From positions 22,080-86,079 of the forward strand of contig CAZMSQ010000009.1 of the NCBI GenBank assembly GCA_964569025.1: a stretch of 64,000 nucleotides of DNA, read 5' to 3'. The notes below the pieces were generated by a model that saw nothing but the letters and a program-made list of their open reading frames with translations, searched no databases and was not told the DNA's origin. The stretch's first letter is position 1. Each line of letters starts with the position of its first letter. Origin of the DNA: CAZMSQ01 sp964569025. GTDB lineage: Bacteria; Bacteroidota; Bacteroidia; Chitinophagales; Saprospiraceae. Shown piece after piece: positions 35,775 to 44,625 of this stretch. Position numbers and translations under genes: made by a program.

Positions 35775-36626
35775 TCAGCTTTCCTCCTCTTCAGCAAGAG
35801 ACAGCTGACGACGCAACTCCTCTTCGTTTATTTCAAAATACTCAGCTAACTGCTTGTGGGTGAATTGACCTGTTCGCATCAATCTGAGCAAAGTACGCCG
35901 ATTTTTTGCCTGGTTTTCTGTGTTGGCTTTCAATAGACCTTTTGCTTCCCCTTTCTTAAACAGGGCATTCTCGGTCAAATCAATCGTGATTGGCATATGG
36001 CTCGTCTTTTCTTCAACAATGTCAGTCAAATTACGCAATTGAGAGAAGATAAGCAACTGCTCAATTGATTTTTCAAGCTCTTTGGGCGTTTCTGATTTCT
36101 TGTGAAGCATTTTCAGAATTTCTTCCACCGCTTCATCCGGTGACAGCTCTCCGAAGTCTCCAAGTATTGACAAGGCTATTTCCTCAGGGCCCAATAAACT
36201 CAAAAATTCACGGTAGTCTATCGTGCTCAGGTTCAACAGCTGAAAACCGGTGATATGAAACTCACGTTCAAGATTAGTCTGCATCTTGGATTCTCCACGA
36301 CCAAGGTATATCACATATTGAATGACCGGCTGGCGGTATGTACCTTGAAGCAATGCCCGGTACGAGGCCATCCGGTATACCATGTCCGGATCATCAGAAG
36401 ACTGGAACTCCACATGCAGAATCAACTCACGCCCGTCATGGGTACGAATCTGAAACAAACTGTCGACATCGCGGCTCACTACCTTGCGCAGACTTGTTTC
36501 CAGCCGAACGGTTGATGCGATGTCAAGACCAAAAAGCACCGTACCGATGGATAAGACGAACTTTTCAATGTGTTCGCGAAGAATCAGGTCATAATTTTTA
36601 TGACCTTTGGAAGATCGAGATTTCAT
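35775..36626 (-). CDS. Rpn family recombination-promoting nuclease, copy 2
   Basis: Tandem paralogue of the gene at 34802, 283 residues from the ATG at 36626 (MKSRSSKGHKNYDL), chosen by alignment with copy 1; the frame opens 19 codons earlier with no similarity. The nuclease core, including HVEFQSSDD, is identical to copy 1 at the DNA level over 578 bases. The N-terminal few residues and the C-terminal ~80 residues differ by scattered substitutions, and the linker has only one GEAK unit where copy 1 has three (24 bases shorter, in frame). The pattern suggests a recent duplication or gene conversion. No promoter was recognised. Confidence 0.9.
   Translation of the reverse strand: MKSRSSKGHKNYDLILREHIEKFVLSIGTVLFGLDIASTVRLETSLRKVVSRDVDSLFQIRTHDGRELILHVEFQSSDDPDMVYRMASYRALLQGTYRQPVIQYVIYLGRGESKMQTNLEREFHITGFQLLNLSTIDYREFLSLLGPEEIALSILGDFGELSPDEAVEEILKMLHKKSETPKELEKSIEQLLIFSQLRNLTDIVEEKTSHMPITIDLTENALFKKGEAKGLLKANTENQAKNRRTLLRLMRTGQFTHKQLAEYFEINEEELRRQLSLAEEEES
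36001..36578. repeat. Direct repeat, unit 2 (578 bp identical)
   Basis: Second copy of the identical core at 35058-35635, inside the second Rpn-family gene. Confidence 0.9.
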
Positions 36627-36780
36627 AAACGAAGGGTTTCTATATAGAGATGCTGAAACCACACATATTCCATACATTTCCACCCTATTTTTTTAATAAA
36701 ATGCCAAAAAAACTGGTCTTTCTATTCACTCATTAGGAAAAAGACACCGTGGCCAGCGCAAAACATCACATCATTTATAT

Positions 36781-37368
36781 ATGGATTTACCTCACATATT
36801 TGGAATAGATTTTGGTAATAAGCTTGCTGGTACCACAGTAGTAGCACATCTTCAAAATAAGTCGGTGACTCTCCACGGTTCAAAAAAGGGGGAGAATGCA
36901 GATCAGATGATCCTCACCCTCACACACTCCCATCGACCAGATGCGATTTATATCGATGCACCACTCTCTTTACCAGGGGTTTATCAGAAGCTTCCTGACT
37001 TTCGTGATTATTTCTACAGAGATGCAGACCGACAGGTTAAAGCCATGTCGCCTATGTTTTTGGGCGGACTCACTGCACGAGCGATGAAACTAAGTGCAAG
37101 TCTTGAACCAATACCGGTATTTGAAGTATATCCGAGCCTCTGGGCACAGCGAAATGGATGGAAGCAACTTGGCTACAAAAAAGAGAAAGATGCCATCCCT
37201 GCCCTTCTGAAGCAGCTCAGGGATGACTTTCAATCAGTATCACTCCCGGAAACAATTCCTGACTGGCACAGCTTGGATGCCCTTTTGGCGCTGTATACAG
37301 GAACCAGACACCAGAGCAAAAAAGCAGAGTTCATTGGACATTTTGAAGAGGGAGGTATATACTTTTAG
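36781..37368 (+). CDS. DUF429-like predicted RNase H-fold nuclease
   Basis: A 195-residue protein with the pattern of the DUF429 family, predicted RNase H-fold nucleases of unknown role. GIDFGNKLAGTT (residues 8-19) is the first acidic strand, IYIDAPLSLPG (about 58-68) the second, the block YRDADRQVKAMSPMFLGGLTARAMKL follows, EVYPSLW (about 115-121) supplies a Glu, and WHSLDALLALYTG (about 161-173) the last Asp. All acidic positions appear retained. It stands alone between the Rpn pair and a small membrane protein; no partner is evident. Confidence 0.72.
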   Translation: MDLPHIFGIDFGNKLAGTTVVAHLQNKSVTLHGSKKGENADQMILTLTHSHRPDAIYIDAPLSLPGVYQKLPDFRDYFYRDADRQVKAMSPMFLGGLTARAMKLSASLEPIPVFEVYPSLWAQRNGWKQLGYKKEKDAIPALLKQLRDDFQSVSLPETIPDWHSLDALLALYTGTRHQSKKAEFIGHFEEGGIYF

Positions 37369-37440
37369 ACTCTACACAGTGAGTGAGATCACCAAAAAAA
37401 TCTGACCCAGCTCATACCTTTGATCCACATCAGCCATGCA

Positions 37441-37794
37441 ATGAACAACACCATCATTCTTCAAGTTACAGGCGTTTTTTTCCTTCTCAACGCTCTGAAT
37501 CACATTTTTTTCGGAAGAAAGCTGGAGGCATATGCTCTCAGCAGAGGACATCTCTCCCCAGGGCAATCTGTCAAACTTTCGGCCTTACTGATGGTGGCAG
37601 GTGGACTCGGACTCCTCGCAGAACCATTTCAAAAAGTTGCTGGAACGGGACTTTGTGTCTTCCTTATCATTGCAGCATTCACTGTCCATAAATTTTGGGA
37701 GGACCGTTCGAATGCCGGTATTCTGATTGAATCGATGCGTTTTTTTAGGAATATTTCTCTTGCAAGCATCATCTTGTGGATGCTATTTTCCTGA
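37441..37794 (+). CDS. DoxX-like small membrane protein
   Basis: A 117-residue protein with four hydrophobic helices (roughly 3-20, 41-60, 64-85 and 98-116), resembling the DoxX/DoxD-like fold. MNNTIILQVTGVFFLLNALNHIFFGRKLEAYA is the first helix and its polar exit; the second begins KLSALLMVAGGLGLL. The ATG at 37441 is preferred over an in-frame TTG at 37420. DoxX-like proteins are linked to respiratory chains or thiol stress, but no such role can be shown here. It is convergent with the M49 peptidase gene. Confidence 0.65.
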   Translation: MNNTIILQVTGVFFLLNALNHIFFGRKLEAYALSRGHLSPGQSVKLSALLMVAGGLGLLAEPFQKVAGTGLCVFLIIAAFTVHKFWEDRSNAGILIESMRFFRNISLASIILWMLFS

Positions 37795-37821
37795 AATCAG
37801 CTCAACCAAAATTCGAATTCC

Positions 37822-39849
37822 TTACCCTTCATCTCCGAGCAAAAATCCATATTGACGGCCATATTCTAACATCTGACTGGCAAAGTCATCAGGATATTCG
37901 ACTTGGATATCAGTAATCGAACCATCTTCAGCTTTGACTGGTACCAGCCGTGGATTGATAAACCCGCCGTAAGGAGGGATATTCAGGCTCTCTGATCGAG
38001 ACAAAACCTCATTGTGAATGGCTTCATTCACTTGCACTCCATACCCCTCAATCAAGTTGCGTCCGGCAGCGAAGTCTCCCTCCGATTTTATTCGCTGGAC
38101 TTCTCGCAACAATGCTCCAAAAAGTCCTCGGAGTTTATCGTAATCGCGAATATCAATATAGGTCTTACCGTCTCTTTCTACCATCACCACAACGCTATCT
38201 TTAAGCCCCTTTTCATAAACCCATGAAGAGACCATCTGTCGATTCCGCATATGGGCCTGCTCGATTGAGTTCCCGGGCTGAATGCGTCGCAGCTGCAGCA
38301 TCAGGCCATTTTTGAGGTAGCTGTCATAGCTTGCTTTCCCCACCTCCGAGCTTTCTACCAGTCCCAGCTCCATAAGTTTTGGATCTGTTATGAAGTACAA
38401 CCCAACCAAATCAGCTCTGGCCTCTTCAAGGGCAGAAGCATAGTTTTTGAGTGTTTCCTTTGGTGTCCCGACACCTTCCACAAGTTTCCCGGATGCGTGT
38501 CCAATGACTTCGTGCAAAGCTGTGTGAAATTTAGAAGCCACGGTCCCGAAAGCTTTCGCACGCTCAATTTCTTCCTGATCATGCGAAAATTCTTCGAGGA
38601 GCCCGGCGCCTCTGGTATTGTCATAGCCTTCTACGATGTTCCCGAGGCTGACCGACTTGCTGCCATACTTGGCGCGAATCCAGTTCGCATTAGGCAGATT
38701 CACGCCAATGGGAGTGGATGGCGATGCATCGCCAGATTCGCCTGCAACGATGACAAAATTGTAGGAAATACCTGTGACCGTATCCTTCTTATGCTCTGGT
38801 AAAGTAGTTGACTGGGATTCAAACCATTGGGCATTGTCAGCGAGCACACTCATTTTTTCCGAAACAGAAAAATCCTTTATCTGGACAATACTTTCATAGG
38901 AACCCTTGTATGCCAATGGATCGTTATAGACTTCTATGAATGAATTGATGTAATCAATATCCCCTTCTGTTGCGCTGACCCAAGCCACATTGTATTTGTC
39001 CCACGCTTCAAGATCACCGGTTTGGTAATACTCGATTAACAGTCGAAGGGCATTGGCTTGAGCCTCGTTTTCAGCCACATCAACCGCCTTCTCAAGCCAT
39101 CCGATGATTTCGCGTATAGCCGGGCCGTAGAGACCATCGGCTTTGTAAACCTCCTCCTTCAGGGTCCCGTCCTCAGAGCGGACAACCTTTGAATTCAGTC
39201 CCAAAGAGACCCGGGCATTCTTCAATCCGGCCTTTTTTTGCGTGTAAAATGCCTCCACTTCTTCTGCTGTTACATCAGGGCCATAAAAATTGACAGCAGA
39301 AGCCAGGACCACGTCCTGTTCTGGGTCAAGGACAATTTTCTTCGCGTCAACTGTCGGGTCAAACATTGCTGTCAAAACCGCTTCAGACAGAGCTGGGCCA
39401 CCAGATTCAACAAGCGCTTTCTCAAACCACATTTTATCAAATCCAGGCGTAAACTTATCTGCTGAGTAATGATGATGAATGCCGTTGGAAAACCATACAT
39501 TCTTCGCATAAACCATAAACTCATTCCAATTATCATCTGATGTATCTCCATCATATTCAGCAAACAAGTGGTCGATGGCATCCCGGATTACCAGATTATG
39601 ACGATAGTTCTGGTTGTACATAATGTCACGACCACTCAATCCGGCTTGTGTGAGATAGTAGACCAACTTCTTCTGATCAAGTGTAAGATTTTCGAAGCCC
39701 GGGATCTGATAACGGATCATCCGCTTGTCAGAAAAATCCTCAGTCGACCAGACAAATTCTTCAGCCGCTTGAGGAGACTCCTCTGACGGACTTCCACAAC
39801 CCAGTAAAAGAATAAAAAAAGCCCCAAGACCAAATAGGAAGGTACGCAT
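37822..39849 (-). CDS. M49 family (dipeptidyl peptidase III-like) lipoprotein
   Basis: Zinc dipeptidyl peptidase of 675 residues in the DPP III family. The diagnostic H-E-x-x-G-H motif variant is HEVIGHASGK (about residue 454), with the second Glu in LEEARADLVGLYFI (about 485). The start at 39849 (MRTFLFGLGAFFILLLGCGS) gives a lipoprotein signal with lipobox LLGC, so it is membrane-anchored in the periplasm or outer membrane, unlike the cytosolic eukaryotic enzymes. A well-formed promoter lies directly upstream. It probably acts with the two S46 peptidases and the gamma-glutamyltransferase in peptide breakdown. Confidence 0.93.
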   Translation of the reverse strand: MRTFLFGLGAFFILLLGCGSPSEESPQAAEEFVWSTEDFSDKRMIRYQIPGFENLTLDQKKLVYYLTQAGLSGRDIMYNQNYRHNLVIRDAIDHLFAEYDGDTSDDNWNEFMVYAKNVWFSNGIHHHYSADKFTPGFDKMWFEKALVESGGPALSEAVLTAMFDPTVDAKKIVLDPEQDVVLASAVNFYGPDVTAEEVEAFYTQKKAGLKNARVSLGLNSKVVRSEDGTLKEEVYKADGLYGPAIREIIGWLEKAVDVAENEAQANALRLLIEYYQTGDLEAWDKYNVAWVSATEGDIDYINSFIEVYNDPLAYKGSYESIVQIKDFSVSEKMSVLADNAQWFESQSTTLPEHKKDTVTGISYNFVIVAGESGDASPSTPIGVNLPNANWIRAKYGSKSVSLGNIVEGYDNTRGAGLLEEFSHDQEEIERAKAFGTVASKFHTALHEVIGHASGKLVEGVGTPKETLKNYASALEEARADLVGLYFITDPKLMELGLVESSEVGKASYDSYLKNGLMLQLRRIQPGNSIEQAHMRNRQMVSSWVYEKGLKDSVVVMVERDGKTYIDIRDYDKLRGLFGALLREVQRIKSEGDFAAGRNLIEGYGVQVNEAIHNEVLSRSESLNIPPYGGFINPRLVPVKAEDGSITDIQVEYPDDFASQMLEYGRQYGFLLGDEG

Positions 39850-39888
39850 GGTACAGATATATTGATTGAGAAAGAAAATGATAACCAT

Positions 39889-39920
39889 CAAATGTACGGA
39901 AAAAGCGACCGCTGGTCAAA
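39889..39920 (-). promoter_or_regulatory. Bacteroidota promoter of the M49 gene
   Basis: On the minus strand TTTG (39917-39920), a 20-base spacer and TACATTTG (39889-39896) match the Bacteroidota -33/-7 consensus fully. The start codon follows about 40 bases on. The -33 element overlaps the 3' end of the MATE gene. Confidence 0.65.
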
Positions 39921-41256
39921 CAGACACTTTGGACCACCGGCCGGATTTGAGGAAGAAGTAAGAAAAAAGGCCCAACAAACCCCAATAGAGGATTTCGGCA
40001 GACCATGCCAGTTGCAAACCTCCGCTGGTGTAGTGGACCACACAATAGATGAAAATGAGGTAACAGACTGCGCTCAGAGACTGTAAAAGAAGTCCGGTTA
40101 ATGTCGCTCCAGTTCCGATCAGGCCATTGAATTGGATAGATCCAAAGGAAAACACGGCAAGGATAAGAAGGAGAATGGAAAAAATGGGCTTGGCCTCTCT
40201 GACAAGTCCCGGATCAGCGTCACCGAGAAGCGGGTACAGGAAAAATTCGGGCGCAAGGATCACTGGTATGCTGATGAGCATGGTCACTGCGAGACAGAGA
40301 ATCATGGTCTTTCGAATGGCTTCGCCGACCCGATCGTGCATACCCTGACCGATAATATTGCTCACGAGCGTATTTGTACCGGAAGCCAGACCCCAGCAAG
40401 GCACCGAGAGTATCAGGTATACGATGCGCACCAGATTGGTAATTGCCAGAGGCCGCTCACCGAGATCTTCGACGATGCTGAAGAAAATAAACCAGCTTCC
40501 GACTCCGACAACGCTCTGTGCAACCACCGGTGTGGCAATTGCCTGTTGTTGGCGGATGAGTTTCCAGTCGAGTCGCGGCAATCGAAAAAGATGGTAGCGC
40601 CTGGCCCGGGGGTCAATACCAAGCACATAAACCACAAAAAGCAGACAGGCCACCACCTCGGAGATTGTGCTTGCTAGCCCGGCACCTGCGATGCCCATGG
40701 CGGGCAGCCCGAAATTTCCAAAAATCAAGGCATAATTCAAAAGTATATTCACCACCGCAAGCACCAAGGTGTCAACGACAATAAAGCGCGTTCGGGCCAC
40801 ACCAGTATATAGGGCAATCAAAGCCAGACCCCCATAACTAAAAAAAACACCCCAAGACCGATATTCAAGGTACTCCAGCGACTTTGTCAGTACAACCTCA
40901 GAGTTGATGAAGAACGGAAAAAAGAAGGCACAACCATATTGCATTATGAGAAACATGCACACAGCAAGACCAAATTCAAAGTAGAGCATCGCGTAAAAAG
41001 TCCTGCCTACCTCATGCATCTGCCCCTCCCCCATCCGACGGGCAATCATAATCTGCCCGCCCTTTGAAAAACCATATCCGATGGCCGCAATCACCAGATA
41101 AAACACCCCGACAAATCCAATGGCCGCGAAATCCTCCTGTCCGAGATGAAACAGAAATACTGAGTCACTCAGCGCAATAACATTTTGGACCGCACTGCCC
41201 AACATAATCGGAGCTGAAATAGCCCAGATTCGACGATATGAGATTTCGAGTTTCAT
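39916..41256 (-). CDS. MATE family efflux transporter
   Basis: Multidrug and toxin extrusion-type transporter of 446 residues with two six-helix halves. The first half opens with RRIWAISAPIMLGSAVQNVIALSDSVFLFHLG, the second with QAIATPVVAQSVVGVGSWFIFFSIV. It should exchange cationic or other organic compounds for sodium or protons. The substrate cannot be deduced. The gene is 63 bases downstream of ribBA and may be read through from that operon; its 3' end carries the promoter of the next gene. Confidence 0.9.
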   Translation of the reverse strand: MKLEISYRRIWAISAPIMLGSAVQNVIALSDSVFLFHLGQEDFAAIGFVGVFYLVIAAIGYGFSKGGQIMIARRMGEGQMHEVGRTFYAMLYFEFGLAVCMFLIMQYGCAFFFPFFINSEVVLTKSLEYLEYRSWGVFFSYGGLALIALYTGVARTRFIVVDTLVLAVVNILLNYALIFGNFGLPAMGIAGAGLASTISEVVACLLFVVYVLGIDPRARRYHLFRLPRLDWKLIRQQQAIATPVVAQSVVGVGSWFIFFSIVEDLGERPLAITNLVRIVYLILSVPCWGLASGTNTLVSNIIGQGMHDRVGEAIRKTMILCLAVTMLISIPVILAPEFFLYPLLGDADPGLVREAKPIFSILLLILAVFSFGSIQFNGLIGTGATLTGLLLQSLSAVCYLIFIYCVVHYTSGGLQLAWSAEILYWGLLGLFSYFFLKSGRWSKVSV

Positions 41257-41319
41257 GAGAGTGAGCCAACCAGCCTGTTTCGGGTTTCAGGGCTGGTCAG
41301 CTCTGAATTGAGATTTCAT

Positions 41320-42471
41320 TCAGAATGATTCGTAATCGACAATTTCCAGCCCGTATCCAATCAGGCCAATCCGTCTTTTCGGATGATTGGTCATCAGGCG
41401 TATCCGTCTGACATTCATCGCAACCAGTATTTGTGCTCCCACCCCAAAGTCTCTCTGCTCAGCCGACTCAGATCGGACAACAGAGCCGAGTTCCTGACCA
41501 GACTTTTCTTTGAGCTCACTAAGGACTTGCAACATGGAATTGTCCTTCTCACTGTGGCGCATATACACAAAAAGACCTTTCCCCTCTTTCGAGATACGCT
41601 CCATACTTCTTGTGATAAGTTGTGCGTGGTCATCGAGAAGGGTATGGAGAATATCACGTGTCTCTGTGACAGAGTGAACCCGAACCAAAACAGGCTCGTC
41701 TTCTGCCCAATCACCCAACTTTAATGCCAGATGGACATCTCCATTGGTTTCCTGGGTGAAAGCAGTTACCTCAAAGGCACCATATCTCGTATCCAGCTTT
41801 GTTGAGAGCTCTCGGCGCACGATGCGCTCATGCTTCATGCGGTATGCTACAAGATCCTTGATGGCTACGATGCGAAGGTCAAACTCATGGGCAATGTCCA
41901 TGAGCTCCGGAAGACGAGCCATGGTACCATCAGGATTGAGGATTTCAACCAGCACCCCTGCGGGTGAAAAGCCAGCAAGGCGGGCCAGATCAATGGCAGC
42001 TTCAGTATGACCAGTCCGCCTGAGCACACCACCACTCTTCGCTTTGAGAGGAAAAATATGCCCCGGGCGCGCAAAGTCGGTTGACTTGGCATTTGGGTCA
42101 ACCAGAGCCTTGATGCACTTAGCGCGATCCTGGGCTGATATCCCGGTCGTCACTCCTTTCCCGATCAAATCAATGGATACTGTAAAGGCTGTCTCATGAA
42201 GGGCTGTATTCTCTGAAACCATCATATTGAGTTTCAGCTCTTCAGCCCGCTCTTCTACAATGGGCGCACAGATGAGACCTCTGCCATGGGTGGCCATGAA
42301 ATTAATAATTTCAGGGGTTATCATATCTGCAGCACAGATAAAATCACCTTCATTTTCCCGGTCTTCATCATCGACCACAATGATGACTCGCCCCTTTCGA
42401 ATATCCTCTAGAGCCGCTTCTATCGAATCAAGCCGTATCTGTGGGGCTTCTTTTTGTTCGTTCCCAGACAT
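41320..42471 (-). CDS. ribB: DHBP synthase fused to a degenerate GTP cyclohydrolase II domain (RibBX-like)
   Basis: A 383-residue fusion of the RibBA type. The N-terminal DHBP synthase domain (about 14-215) is intact: VVDDEDRENEGDFI, THGRGLICAP, DLIGKGVTTGISA and RTGHTEAAIDLA. It makes 3,4-dihydroxy-2-butanone 4-phosphate for riboflavin. The C-terminal domain (about 220-383) clearly derives from GTP cyclohydrolase II (VRVHS, DFGVGAQIL, RRIGLIGYGLEIV). However, the zinc site is lost: canonical GDVFGSLRCDCG is here RDILHTLLDDH without any of the three Cys, and the YLRQEGRGIG loop reads YMRHSEKDN. Only the first activity is predicted, as in RibBX proteins. The start overlaps the GT2 gene by 44 bases. 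Confidence 0.9.
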   Translation of the reverse strand: MSGNEQKEAPQIRLDSIEAALEDIRKGRVIIVVDDEDRENEGDFICAADMITPEIINFMATHGRGLICAPIVEERAEELKLNMMVSENTALHETAFTVSIDLIGKGVTTGISAQDRAKCIKALVDPNAKSTDFARPGHIFPLKAKSGGVLRRTGHTEAAIDLARLAGFSPAGVLVEILNPDGTMARLPELMDIAHEFDLRIVAIKDLVAYRMKHERIVRRELSTKLDTRYGAFEVTAFTQETNGDVHLALKLGDWAEDEPVLVRVHSVTETRDILHTLLDDHAQLITRSMERISKEGKGLFVYMRHSEKDNSMLQVLSELKEKSGQELGSVVRSESAEQRDFGVGAQILVAMNVRRIRLMTNHPKRRIGLIGYGLEIVDYESF

Positions 42472-43630
42472 TACTTTTTATTCCTTTTAGGTATTTGAAA
42501 AATCCATGTAAGAGGGCAGCGTTCATTACCAGAAAATAGCCTGCCGAACGCAGTGGCAGGTAGTTGATGCCTATTTTTTGCAAGACATAATCCAAGATGG
42601 GCAGTGCAAGAATACTGCCAGTCAGCCACCAGAATGCCACCTGAGTCCAGTGCGTTGATTCGCATAAGACAAATCCGCTCGCAAAAATACCTATTATCAA
42701 AAACGGGCCGAACCAGCGAATGACTTTATGAGAAAAAAAAGCAAAGGCCAACGGTTTCCAAGGTGGCCAGAGGAGGTGTGCAAAAACGGCAAGATTCTGA
42801 AAATTACCTGCTGAAATCCTGCTTTTCCGCCGAAACTCGACCCACATGTCATGAGTTGCATTCTCGGTGCATACCGCGTCAAGGTCATTTATGGCCAGCC
42901 CCCCTTGTTCGAGGGCCCGCATGGTGATGAAAAAATCATCCACCAGAAATGCAGGTGGTACGGCCGTCCAATGAGTTGAACGCAGCGCATAGCACCCTCC
43001 AAACGGACCAATCATGGTACCCCAGACACGCCCCTCATGGTGTTTTAAATACACTTCCCCACTGATGTACTGTTGCTCTGACCGCGAAATACCGAAAATA
43101 TCGGTTCCACCAGCCTGCATGTGCGAATCGACCACGGCTACCTCCGGACGCGAAAAGTGGCGAACGAGATGGCGGAGCGTATCTGGCAACAGCAAGACAT
43201 TGGCATCAGTCAATAGAAAAATATGCGTGGGACTTTTCCCGTACCGCTGAAGGGCAATTTCTGCAAGATCATTGATGACTGATGGCTTTCCACGACGCTT
43301 GGAAAAAATGTGAACATCGGCGAAAGACGCCATTCCCGAAAAATCCTGTAAAATGTGGTTGCTTTTGTCAGTCGAGGCATCCGAACCAATCAGGCAGCGC
43401 AACTTCTCCCGCGGATAGTTGATTTCTCTGAGGCTGTTGAGTTTGGCGGGGAGGACAAGCTCTTCATTGTAGACAGACATCAGTACTGTGACATGCGGCC
43501 ATTCTGCCGGATCTTCCGGAACCTCTTGAGGGCTGCGCCGAGCGAGCAATCGCATGAATAACGGATAGATGATATAGGAGAAAATCAGTGCCCCGGACCC
43601 TATGAGAAATATGCCAATAGCTGCGAGCAA
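42428..43630 (-). CDS. Membrane-bound glycosyltransferase family 2
   Basis: GT2 enzyme of 400 residues with a membrane helix at the N-terminus (about 2-24, AAIGIFLIGSGALIFSYIIYPLFM) and three or four at the C-terminus (about 290-380). The catalytic domain shows VLMSVYNEELVLPAKLNSL, IGSDASTDKS, LLTDANVLL and DDFFITMRALEQG, the last holding the acidic residues before the product site. This layout is that of processive or lipid-linked synthases such as poly-GlcNAc or hyaluronan synthase relatives. It lies between the Lon-N gene (68-base gap) and ribBA (44-base overlap). Confidence 0.88.
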   Translation of the reverse strand: MLAAIGIFLIGSGALIFSYIIYPLFMRLLARRSPQEVPEDPAEWPHVTVLMSVYNEELVLPAKLNSLREINYPREKLRCLIGSDASTDKSNHILQDFSGMASFADVHIFSKRRGKPSVINDLAEIALQRYGKSPTHIFLLTDANVLLLPDTLRHLVRHFSRPEVAVVDSHMQAGGTDIFGISRSEQQYISGEVYLKHHEGRVWGTMIGPFGGCYALRSTHWTAVPPAFLVDDFFITMRALEQGGLAINDLDAVCTENATHDMWVEFRRKSRISAGNFQNLAVFAHLLWPPWKPLAFAFFSHKVIRWFGPFLIIGIFASGFVLCESTHWTQVAFWWLTGSILALPILDYVLQKIGINYLPLRSAGYFLVMNAALLHGFFKYLKGIKSNVWERTKRSPTDTA

Positions 43631-43698
43631 GGAGATAGGTTTTTCCCAAAGGTAACCATTGAAATGAAGAGCCTCGCACAGGCGAGGCCCAAAACTAC

Positions 43699-44334
43699 TC
43701 AGAAGGAAGGGGGGTGTATTTCCCGAAAATGACCGTTCATCAGTGCCCGCTCCCGAAGTTGCTGCATCTGTTGTGCCGCAGGGAGCATGGCTCGCAAGTG
43801 GGTCAACATAAAATCCTGCCGTCTTTCCTCATCGCTGAGGCATAAGAATGTATATTCTTGCTGCTGACTAAACCCAATATGGTGGGCAATATCAAAGGCG
43901 TAAAGCTGGCCCGCTCCCGGCAACTTCTTGTCAATACCAAGAAGGGCAAACAACTCCTTTGCCAGGCTCAAAATTTCTTCTGCCTTGCTGATATTTCCGC
44001 CATCGGCAATATTCAGTCTTGAAATATCTGCCCCGGCATAGAGCTTTCCAGGAGCAACCCTGTATAACTCAATAATCCGAAATAAACCCATCCCCTCCGT
44101 ACGAATATCCATCTGGCCGTCTTCATACCGCTTCTCTACAGAGATCAATCTGATTTCCGTTCCAACATCCATGACTTTTCCATCTATGTATGAAGGTATT
44201 CCAAACGTAGTCCCGTTTTGCTCTACCTCTCGAATCAATTGCTTGTACCGAGGTTCAAAAATGTGCAAGTTCAATTTTTCGCCAGGGAAAACGACCAATT
44301 GGAGAGGGAAAAGAGGGAGAAAGTCAGTCATCAC
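43699..44334 (-). CDS. Lon N-terminal-like (LON substrate-binding) domain protein
   Basis: Stand-alone LON substrate-binding domain of 211 residues without the AAA or protease parts of Lon. It opens FLPLFPLQLVVFPGEKLNLHIFEPRYKQLIREV, the family signature, followed by a strand-rich half and a helical C-terminal half. Such proteins are widespread; roles in protein quality control or substrate delivery are proposed but not proven. Either of the first two Met codons (44334 or 44331) can start it. Probably the first gene of an operon with GT2 and ribBA. Confidence 0.9.
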   Translation of the reverse strand: MMTDFLPLFPLQLVVFPGEKLNLHIFEPRYKQLIREVEQNGTTFGIPSYIDGKVMDVGTEIRLISVEKRYEDGQMDIRTEGMGLFRIIELYRVAPGKLYAGADISRLNIADGGNISKAEEILSLAKELFALLGIDKKLPGAGQLYAFDIAHHIGFSQQQEYTFLCLSDEERRQDFMLTHLRAMLPAAQQMQQLRERALMNGHFREIHPPSF

Positions 44335-44625
44335 GTCTTCAAATATGATTATTCAAACCATGACACTGGCCAAAAGTTGCAATCTGCCCCTTTCTTCAGT
44401 TTGTACTCAACCCCAATCAGACCCCTCTCACTTCCAATTTTACCTGAATCCTTCCTTTCGGCCAATTTTGAAACAAAAGGACCAAATGCCATTCCTTTGA
44501 ATTGAGATTTTTTAAAATATTTTAGCCTGTTTCTCCTTTTTTCAGTAACTCATCAATGAATTTTGTCAGTTTAACGACAATCATTTACTTTTACATACTG
44601 TCTGATAAACGACAAAATAAATGCC
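44335..44625. other. Divergent intergenic region, 291 bases
   Basis: Separates the Lon-N gene (minus) from the FG-GAP lipoprotein gene (plus). It is AT-rich near the plus-strand gene, with a TAAAATATTTTA palindrome around 44512-44523 and two close copies of the string ACGACAA upstream of the start codon. No full TAnnTTTG promoter, hairpin terminator or small gene was found. Confidence 0.5.

Noticed and set aside
34802..36626. Rpn pair as an insertion sequence
   Set aside because: The family was formerly called putative transposase, but no terminal inverted repeats or target duplications are visible around either copy.
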